A DNA stretch of 15,911 nt. It comes from Acidimicrobiales bacterium (GTDB lineage: Bacteria; Actinomycetota; Acidimicrobiia; Acidimicrobiales; RAAP-2). Within the stretch, counting starts at the first letter, position 1. Each line of letters opens with the position of its first letter. The position numbers and the translations under genes are program-made. The notes under the pieces are model-generated. The model did not search any database and was not told where the DNA came from. It saw nothing but the letters and a program-made list of their open reading frames with translations. Of the stretch, positions 10,013 to 14,948 are shown piece after piece. The stretch spans positions 1 to 15,911 of the forward strand of contig JASHWO010000046.1 of the NCBI GenBank assembly GCA_030044045.1, in the 5' to 3' direction.

Positions 10013-10999
10013 TCAGTCTGTGCTCATATTGCCCGCCTGGGGCCCCAACCCCAGGCTCCTCCGGAGAGCGGGGCCCCTGCCCCGCTCCTGGCCGTCGGTG
10101 ACGGCAGTATGGCTTGCGGCAGCCGCGGCGAGCGGAGAGGGGATCGGGGCCTCGCAGTTGTCGATCAGGCGCACCGGGCCGACCCGGGCGGCCACCAGCA
10201 GGCGGACCTCCCCGGCCCGGTCGAGCGAGGCGGGCACCGAGAGGTCGTCGGCCCGCACCGCCGCCACGTAGTCCAGGCGGGCCAGCGGCTCGGTGGCCAC
10301 CAGCCCAGCCATACGCGAGGCCACCGCCGCCGGCCGGCGCTCGCCGGCGGCCACGGCCTCCCGCCCCGCGGCCAGGGCCCGGGAGAGCACGGTGGCCGCC
10401 GCCCGCTCGTCGGGCGACAGGCGGGCATTCCGGCTGGAGAGGGCCAGCCCGTCGGCCTCGCGCACCGTGGGGCAGCCCACCACCTCGACGGGCAGGGAGA
10501 GGTCGGCGGCCAGGCGCCGCACCACGGCCAGTTGTTGGAAGTCCTTCTCGCCGAAGTAGGCCCAGCACCGGCCAGCCAGGGCGAAGAGCTTGGCCACTAC
10601 GGTGGCCACCCCGTCGAAGTGGCCGGGCCGGGACCGGCCCTCCCACGGCTCGCTCACCCCCCGCACGGACACGGTGGTGGCCGGCGACGCCGGCCAGCCG
10701 GGGTACATCTCGGCCACCGGGGGGGCGAACACGGTGGCCACCCCAGCCGCCCGGCAGGCGGCCAGGTCGGCCTCGGGGGTGCGCGGGTAGCGCTCGATGT
10801 CGTCGGGGTCGCCGAACTGGAGCGGGTTCACGAAGATGGTCACCGCCACGTGGTCGCACGCTCCTGCCGCCCGGGCCATGAGCGAGCGGTGCCCGGCGTG
10901 GACCGCCCCCATGGTGGGGACCAGGCCCACGGTGCGGCCGGTGGCACGGGCGGCGTCGAGCGCCCGGGCGAACCCGTCGGCGGTGCGCACGACCTCCAT
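10013..10999 (-). CDS. panC: Pantothenate synthetase PanC with a repeat-derived C-terminal tail
   Basis: PanC joins pantoate and beta-alanine using ATP. The 328 residues include the HIGH-like VPTMGAVHAGH (27-37), FVNPLQFGDPDD (56-67), YFGEKDFQQLAVVRRL (148-163) and the KMSKS-like SSRNARLS (188-195). The family normally ends near VRLIDN (276-281). Here about 45 more residues follow: an Ala-rich stretch, then GQERGRGPALRRSLGLGPQA (303-322), which is encoded by a dispersed hairpin repeat. The extension has no family meaning that I recognise and probably arose by insertion near the old stop. The ATG at 10999 has GGAG about ten bases upstream and lies 13 bases after the DUF2520 stop. Confidence 0.95.
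   Translation of the reverse strand: MEVVRTADGFARALDAARATGRTVGLVPTMGAVHAGHRSLMARAAGACDHVAVTIFVNPLQFGDPDDIERYPRTPEADLAACRAAGVATVFAPPVAEMYPGWPASPATTVSVRGVSEPWEGRSRPGHFDGVATVVAKLFALAGRCWAYFGEKDFQQLAVVRRLAADLSLPVEVVGCPTVREADGLALSSRNARLSPDERAAATVLSRALAAGREAVAAGERRPAAVASRMAGLVATEPLARLDYVAAVRADDLSVPASLDRAGEVRLLVAARVGPVRLIDNCEAPIPSPLAAAAASHTAVTDGQERGRGPALRRSLGLGPQAGNMSTD
10035..10087 (+). repeat. Double-hairpin repeat, copy D (in panC 3' end)
   Basis: Hairpin 1 is GCCTGGGG (10035-10042) with CCCCAGGC (10049-10056) and loop CCCCAA. The linker TCCTCCGGA (10057-10065) is identical to copy A. Hairpin 2 is GAGCGGGG (10066-10073) with CCCCGCTC (10080-10087) and loop CCCCTG. Compared with copy A, one stem pair changes from C-G to T-A with both sides altered, and the second loop is one base shorter. 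That shift makes panC read the element in a different frame from lysS. Confidence 0.85.
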
Positions 11000-11012
11000 C
11001 GCCGGCCGGCTC

Positions 11013-11879
11013 CTACCTCGCCACGGCGGCGACCGCGCCGCCTACCAGGCCACCGGGCACATCCTCCACGACCCCGCCGTCCGCTCCGACCAGGAGGGCG
11101 CCGCCCGCCGGGGTGGCAGTCGGAGCGGCAGTGGCCAGGGGCGCCGCAGTGGCCAGGGGCGCCGGGTCGTGGCCGGTGGCCAGGCGCACGGCCAGGGCCA
11201 CCCCGGCGTTGTAGCCGGGGCGCTCCTCCGGAGCCAGGGCTCGCCCGTGGCGGGCCAGGGTGGCCCAGTCGCCGCGGGCGGCGGGACCGGTCAGCGCCCG
11301 CTGCGGGCCGAGCCGGGCCACGTCGTCGACCGCCGTCCGGGTGAGGTCCAGGAAGGCGTCGAGCGGCAGCCCGGCGGCGGCGGCCACCCGCTCCACCTGG
11401 CCCAGCAGGGCCACCACGTGGTTGGCGGCGATGCACGCCGCCGCGTGGTAGGTGGCACGGTCGGCATCGGCCACCTCCATGGCCCTCCCGCCGAGCGACT
11501 CGGCCATCTCCCGGGCCACCGGGTCGCCGGCCACGGCGAAGGCCACGCCACCGGCCAGGCGACGGGCCCCGTCGGCCGGGTTCGGCAGGGGCACCAGCGG
11601 GTGCAGCGCCGCCCGCCGCGGGTGCGGGGCCAGCACGTCCAACCCCAGCGAGCCCGAGAGGTGGGCCACCACGGTGGCCGGGTCCGGCCGGACGGTGGCC
11701 GCCACCTCGGCCACCACGTCGTCGGGCGTGGCGACGACCAGCACGTCGACACCGGAGGCTGCGGCCGACGGATCGTCCCCCCGGCCGAGCAGGCCCACCA
11801 CGTCCCAGCCCGCGCCCCGCAGGGCAGTGGCCAGCGAGCATCCGGCCCGACCGGGGCCGATGATCCGTAGGGAACGCAC
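11013..11879 (-). CDS. Rossmann-fold/DUF2520 protein, candidate ketopantoate reductase
   Basis: The 288 residues start with a nucleotide-binding Rossmann motif IIGPGRAGCSLA (6-17) and VDVLVVATPDDVVAEV (44-59). The DUF2520-like helical half follows, with LHPLVPLP (92-99), YHAAACIAANHVVALLGQVE (144-163) and GPAARGDWATLARHGRAL (197-214). The arrangement resembles ketopantoate reductase and related 6-phosphogluconate dehydrogenase-like enzymes. Its place just before panC suggests a role in making pantoate, but that is inference; actinobacterial members are usually annotated as unknown. The start is GTG at 11879, with a strong AAGGAGGA just upstream. The C-terminal 50 residues are Ala-rich and include an APLATA tandem repeat from an 18-base duplication. 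The folK stop is 72 bases upstream, the widest gap inside the long minus-strand run apart from folE-folP. Confidence 0.8.
   Translation of the reverse strand: MRSLRIIGPGRAGCSLATALRGAGWDVVGLLGRGDDPSAAASGVDVLVVATPDDVVAEVAATVRPDPATVVAHLSGSLGLDVLAPHPRRAALHPLVPLPNPADGARRLAGGVAFAVAGDPVAREMAESLGGRAMEVADADRATYHAAACIAANHVVALLGQVERVAAAAGLPLDAFLDLTRTAVDDVARLGPQRALTGPAARGDWATLARHGRALAPEERPGYNAGVALAVRLATGHDPAPLATAAPLATAAPTATPAGGALLVGADGGVVEDVPGGLVGGAVAAVAR
11128..11163. repeat. Two tandem 18-base units in the DUF2520 gene
   Basis: GCAGTGGCCAGGGGCGCC occurs at 11128-11145 and again at 11146-11163 without spacing. The duplication adds six codons in frame (PLATAA repeated) in the Ala-rich tail, as expected from replication slippage. 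Confidence 0.8.
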
Positions 11880-11883
11880 CGAG

Positions 11884-11891
11884 TCCTCCTT
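11884..11891 (-). promoter_or_regulatory. Strong ribosome binding site of the DUF2520 gene
   Basis: The minus strand reads AAGGAGGA, ending four bases before the GTG at 11879. It fixes that GTG as the start and suggests independent translation after the 72-base gap that follows folK. No clear promoter was seen in that gap (11880-11951). Confidence 0.7.
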
Positions 11892-11951
11892 CGGCGTTCC
11901 AGCCCCTCACCGAGGGTGCCGGTCGCCTTCAGCGATCACGACTGCAGACCC

Positions 11952-12422
11952 TCACAGCATACCCAGGCGGCGCACCTCCCCACCAGCGCCGGCCAGCGCC
12001 CCGGCACCCACCAGGTCGGGGGCCAGGTCGGCCAGCGGGGCCAGTACGAACCGCCGCTCCCCCATCCGGGGGTGAGGCACCTGGAGGTCGGGCTCGTCCA
12101 CCACGGCGTCGCCCACCAGCAGCACGTCGGCGTCGAGAGTGCGCGGGCCGTGGCGCACGGTGCGCACCCGGGCCGCCGCCGCCTCCAGCGCCCGGCAGCG
12201 GGCCAGCAGCGCCCGCGGGTCGTCGGTGGTGCGCAGCTCGACCACCAGGTTCAGGTAGGGCTCCTGCCCGGGCGGGCCGCCCACCGGCGCCGTCTCGTAG
12301 ACCGGCGAGACGGCGACCACGTCGCCCCCCTCCCGGAGCCGGGCCACCGCCGCCCGCAGGAGGGCCCGCCGGTCGCCCAGGTTCGACCCCAGCCCCAGGA
12401 ACGCCCGCGCCGGCTCGCTCAC
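11952..12422 (-). CDS. folK: FolK, hydroxymethyldihydropterin pyrophosphokinase
   Basis: FolK transfers pyrophosphate from ATP to 6-hydroxymethyl-7,8-dihydropterin in folate synthesis. The 156 residues show GLGSNLGD (10-17), SPVYETAPVGG (39-49), YLNLVVEL (56-63), GPRTLDADVLLVGD (92-105) with the two Mg-binding Asp residues at 97 and 99, and VPHPRMGERRFVLAPLADLAP (start 115). Length is normal. The GTG start overlaps the folB stop as GTGA (12419-12422), so the two are translationally coupled. It is the last gene of the folate block. Confidence 0.95.
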   Translation of the reverse strand: MSEPARAFLGLGSNLGDRRALLRAAVARLREGGDVVAVSPVYETAPVGGPPGQEPYLNLVVELRTTDDPRALLARCRALEAAAARVRTVRHGPRTLDADVLLVGDAVVDEPDLQVPHPRMGERRFVLAPLADLAPDLVGAGALAGAGGEVRRLGML

Positions 12423-12871
12423 CTGCCGATGGCCGGGTCGCCGCCGGCCGGATCCCGGCGGCGCACCACCCGGACCCCCACCGACCCGACGTGGTGGGGC
12501 AGGGGCGGGCGCAGCTTGCGCACGGTCACCGCCACCACCGCCAGCCGCCGGTCCCGGTCGAGCACGGCACCGGCCACGGCCCCGGCCAGCGCCTCCAGGA
12601 GCTGGAACCGGCGGCCGGCCACCACCCCGGCGGCCACCTCGACCAGGTCCCCGTAGTCCACGGTGTCGGCCAGGGCGTCGCTGGCCCCAGCCGGGGCGGC
12701 GTCCAGCCAGGCGTCGAGGTCCAGGGCGAAGGGCTGCGCCCGCTCCCGCTCCTCGGGCAGCACCCCGTGCACCCCGAGCAGGTGGAGGTCGCGGATCTCG
12801 ATGCGGTCGCCCCCGCGCCGGCCAGTGGGGAGGGGACGGGGACCGCCGGAGGCCCGCGCTGTCTCCGTCAC
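12419..12871 (-). CDS. folB: FolB, dihydroneopterin aldolase
   Basis: FolB cleaves 7,8-dihydroneopterin to 6-hydroxymethyl-7,8-dihydropterin and glycolaldehyde. The family core begins at DRIEIRDLHLLGVHGVLPEE (22-41), with the conserved Glu pair at 40-41, TVDYGDLVEVA (70-80), RFQLLEALAGAVA (88-100) and the catalytic-type Lys119 in VTVRKLRPPLP. At 150 residues it is longer than the usual 120 or so, with about 20 extra unconserved residues at the N-terminus and a short Arg/Pro tail. The GTG at 12871 is the only in-frame start after the preceding stop at 12890 and has no well-placed Shine-Dalgarno. A 17-base tandem duplication lies across the junction with the upstream gene. Confidence 0.92.
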   Translation of the reverse strand: MTETARASGGPRPLPTGRRGGDRIEIRDLHLLGVHGVLPEERERAQPFALDLDAWLDAAPAGASDALADTVDYGDLVEVAAGVVAGRRFQLLEALAGAVAGAVLDRDRRLAVVAVTVRKLRPPLPHHVGSVGVRVVRRRDPAGGDPAIGR

Positions 12872-12903
12872 CTCACACCGCCTGGCACCTCACACCGCCT
12901 GGC
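12870..12903. repeat. 17-base tandem duplication across a stop/start junction
   Basis: ACCTCACACCGCCTGGC occurs at 12870-12886 and again at 12887-12903. The unit carries the phosphatase-like gene's stop and the bases next to the folB GTG. Removing one unit would leave TGAGGTG, with the folB start one base after the stop, which looks like the ancestral arrangement. Confidence 0.85.
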
Positions 12904-13417
12904 GGGGCGGCACCGGGCGCGGCGGGACCCGCTCGGCGGCCACCACCAGCTCGCGCCCCTGGGGGCCCATCTGGCGGCCCACCAGGTGCTCGACCAGCGA
13001 CACCGCCTGCGGGCCCGAGGCCAGCCGACCCGACCACACCAGGAAGCCGGCCAGCACGCCCATCACCCGGTCCCCCAGCTCGTCCTGGTGGACCAGGATC
13101 CGCAACCCCTGGCCGAGCGACTGCTCGAAGTCGGCGAAGCAGTCGGCCAGCACCGCTCGGGGATCGCCGACCAGGGGGAGGGGGTAGTGGGCGTAGACCA
13201 GCTCCTCCTCCTCGTAGGCGGCGAGGTTGTGCGGGGAGGGGAGCAGCGAGACGATCCGGGTGAACCCCTGCACCCGCAGCCAGATGATCTCCTCCTGGCG
13301 GCGGACCCGGCGGTGGCTGGCCGAGAAGCCCCCTGGCCGCTCGCTGACGGCCAGGCGGTCCCGGATGACCCAGGTGAAGTTCCGGGGCGGGATGCCCGCC
13401 GCCCACTTCCCCTTCAC
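12890..13417 (-). CDS. Dual-specificity-phosphatase-like protein lacking the catalytic Cys
   Basis: The 175 residues resemble the compact dual-specificity/tyrosine phosphatase fold: IPPRNFTWVIRDRLAVSERP (9-28), QGFTRIVSLLPSPHN (50-64), HYPLPLVGDP (77-86) where a general acid Asp would sit, and ILVHQDELGDRVMGVLAGFL (107-126) in place of the phosphate loop VHCxxGxxR. In this loop the catalytic Cys position is Gln111 (codon CAG), while His110, Gly115 and Arg117 are kept. I infer a catalytically dead or altered member that may bind a phosphorylated ligand. It starts with a GTG overlapping the folP stop (GTGA) and ends 18 bases before folB, so it is embedded in the folate operon. The fold call is by motif resemblance only. 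The longer open frame to 13936 just shadows folP. Confidence 0.65.
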   Translation of the reverse strand: MKGKWAAGIPPRNFTWVIRDRLAVSERPGGFSASHRRVRRQEEIIWLRVQGFTRIVSLLPSPHNLAAYEEEELVYAHYPLPLVGDPRAVLADCFADFEQSLGQGLRILVHQDELGDRVMGVLAGFLVWSGRLASGPQAVSLVEHLVGRQMGPQGRELVVAAERVPPRPVPPRQAV

Positions 13418-14274
13418 GCCGCCACCGCCCCCGCCGGGCCAGGCTGAGCGCCGGTCGGGCCGGGCTGGACCCCCGCCGGCCCCACCAGCACCGCGGCGTG
13501 GTGGGCCGGGGCCACGTCGTGCACCCGCACCATGCCAGCGCCGCCGGCCATGGCCCACGTCTCGACGGCCAGCGACGCCGCCAGGCGGTCGCCCACCGGC
13601 ACCGGCTCCCGGCCGGTGGCCCCGAACCGGCCGAGGAAGCGCTTCCGGCTCACCCCCACCAGCACCCCGAACCCTTCCCGGCGGGCGGCGTCGGCCAGCG
13701 CCGACAAGCCGGCCAGGAGGGCGAGGTTGTGGGTGGCGGTCTTGCCGAACCCGATGCCCGGGTCGACCCACACCTCGGGCACCCCGGCACCAGCGGCGGT
13801 GCGGGCCCGGTCGAGGACGACGCCGTGGACCTCGGCCACCACGTCCCCGTAGCGGGGATCGCGCTGCATGTCCCGGGGCGTGCCCTGCATGTGCATGGCC
13901 ACCCAGCCCACCCCCAGCTCGGCGGCGACCGGCCACAAGGCGCCGGACACGTCGTTGACCAGCGTGGCCCCGGCAGCCACGGCGGCGGCGGCCACCGCCG
14001 GCTTGACCGTGTCCACGGAGACCCGCACCTCGCCGGCCAGGGCCTCCACCACCGGCAGCACCCGGCGCAGCTCCTCGGCCTCGGCCACCGGGAGGGCCCC
14101 CGGCCGGCTGGACTCGCCTCCCACGTCCACCAGGTCGGCGCCCTGGGCCACCATCTCCCGGCCGTGGGCCACGGCGTCAGCCGCCCGGAAGTACCGGCCG
14201 CCGTCGGAGAAGGAGTCGGGCGTGACGTTCAGCACGCCCATCACGAGCGGTCGTCCCTGCTGGTGGCCCAACAC
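13414..14274 (-). CDS. folP: FolP, dihydropteroate synthase
   Basis: FolP condenses hydroxymethyldihydropterin pyrophosphate with p-aminobenzoate and is the sulfonamide target. The 286 residues form the expected TIM barrel with VMGVLNVTPDSFSDGG (11-26), VDVGGESSRPGA (49-60), VSVDT (85-89), LVNDVSG (105-111), AMHMQGTPRDMQ (126-137), DPGIGFGKT (171-179), GVSRKRFLG (207-215) and VRVHDV (249-254). The tail after residue 265 is a Pro/Gly stretch (VQPGPTGAQPGPAG). The GTG at 14274 is the likely start, but no Shine-Dalgarno is visible; the GTG at codon 11 is an alternative. The stop overlaps the next gene's GTG. The 78 bases upstream to folE are GC-rich with a repeated CGGCCGGCAGC. Confidence 0.95.
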   Translation of the reverse strand: MLGHQQGRPLVMGVLNVTPDSFSDGGRYFRAADAVAHGREMVAQGADLVDVGGESSRPGALPVAEAEELRRVLPVVEALAGEVRVSVDTVKPAVAAAAVAAGATLVNDVSGALWPVAAELGVGWVAMHMQGTPRDMQRDPRYGDVVAEVHGVVLDRARTAAGAGVPEVWVDPGIGFGKTATHNLALLAGLSALADAARREGFGVLVGVSRKRFLGRFGATGREPVPVGDRLAASLAVETWAMAGGAGMVRVHDVAPAHHAAVLVGPAGVQPGPTGAQPGPAGAVAA

Positions 14275-14352
14275 GGCGGAAAGCGTAGGCCAACGGCCGG
14301 CAGCCGGTGGCCGGCCGGCAGCGGCGGCCGGCCCGGCGCCGTGGCTGGCCGC

Positions 14353-14922
14353 TCAGCGGCCGTGGACGAACTGCATGGCCTCGGCCCGGGTGGCGGCGTC
14401 GGAGCGGAAGAGCCCCCGCACCGAGGAGGTCACGGTGAGGGCACCGGGCTTCTTCACCCCCCGCATGGACATGCAGAGGTGCTCGGCCTCCACCACCACC
14501 AGCACTCCCCGGGGGCCCAGGGCCGACTCGATGGCGTCGGCGATCTGGGTGGTCATCCGCTCCTGGACCTGGAGGCGGCGGGCGAAGCCGTCGACCAATC
14601 GGGCCAGCTTGGACAGGCCGGTGATGCGGCCGTCGGTCCCCGGGATGTAGGCCACGTGGGCCCGGCCGATGAAAGGCACCAGGTGGTGCTCGCAGAGCGA
14701 GGCGAACGGGATGTCCCGCACCATCACCATCTCGTCGTGGTCGGCGGCAAAGGTGACGGTGAGGTGGCGGGCCGGGTCGTCGTGCAGCCCCGAGAACAGC
14801 TCCTCGTACATGGCGGCCACCCGGACCGGGGTGTCCTGCAGGCCGTCGCGCCCGGTGTCCTCGCCGATCGCCGCCAGCAGTTCGGTGACGGCGCGCGCCA
14901 CCCGATCCCTGTCTACGCCCAT
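14353..14922 (-). CDS. folE: FolE, GTP cyclohydrolase I
   Basis: FolE converts GTP to 7,8-dihydroneopterin triphosphate, the entry step of folate synthesis, as a zinc enzyme. The 189 residues include [20 protein letters not shown] (27-46), [20 protein letters not shown] (71-90) with zinc-type Cys77 and His80, [20 protein letters not shown] (102-121), and [16 protein letters not shown] (145-160) with the third ligand Cys150. Length is normal. The ATG at 14922 follows a clear AAGGGAGGG eight bases upstream and lies 26 bases after the tilS-hpt stop. In mycobacteria ftsH precedes folE; here it does not. Confidence 0.97.
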   Translation of the reverse strand: MGVDRDRVARAVTELLAAIGEDTGRDGLQDTPVRVAAMYEELFSGLHDDPARHLTVTFAADHDEMVMVRDIPFASLCEHHLVPFIGRAHVAYIPGTDGRITGLSKLARLVDGFARRLQVQERMTTQIADAIESALGPRGVLVVVEAEHLCMSMRGVKKPGALTVTSSVRGLFRSDAATRAEAMQFVHGR

Positions 14923-14930
14923 GGTCGGGA

Positions 14931-14939
14931 CCCTCCCTT
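14931..14939 (-). promoter_or_regulatory. Ribosome binding site of folE
   Basis: The minus strand reads AAGGGAGGG, eight bases before the ATG at 14922. It is among the strongest such sites in the operon and sets the folE start over longer in-frame options that would run into the hpt end. Confidence 0.75.
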
Positions 14940-14948
14940 CGGTCGCCC

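Noticed and set aside
11220..11250. Further hairpin-repeat copy at CTCCTCCGGAG in the DUF2520 gene
   Set aside because: Only the CTCCTCCGGAG core matches. The flanking stems are missing, and the bases encode the conserved ALAPEERPGYNAG segment.
4632..11344. Several plus-strand frames of 300-720 codons (4632-6044, 6059-8095, 7971-9707, 9173-11344)
   Set aside because: Each spans two or more well-identified minus-strand genes and crosses their boundaries. Compositions are typical of shadow frames, and no motif or ribosome binding site supports them.
11880..11951. Riboswitch or small RNA in the 72-base gap before the DUF2520 gene
   Set aside because: The gap is too short for known riboswitch classes. 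Only a 4-bp CCCT/AGGG stem and a Shine-Dalgarno were visible.
13418..13936. Extending the phosphatase-like gene upstream to 13936
   Set aside because: The extra part overlaps folP in another frame and has no family resemblance. The GTG overlapping the folP stop is the sensible start.
14275..14352. Regulatory inverted repeat between folE and folP
   Set aside because: The 78 bases contain GGCCGGC-type runs and an 11-base direct repeat, but such matches are expected in sequence this GC-rich and no defined operator was recognised.
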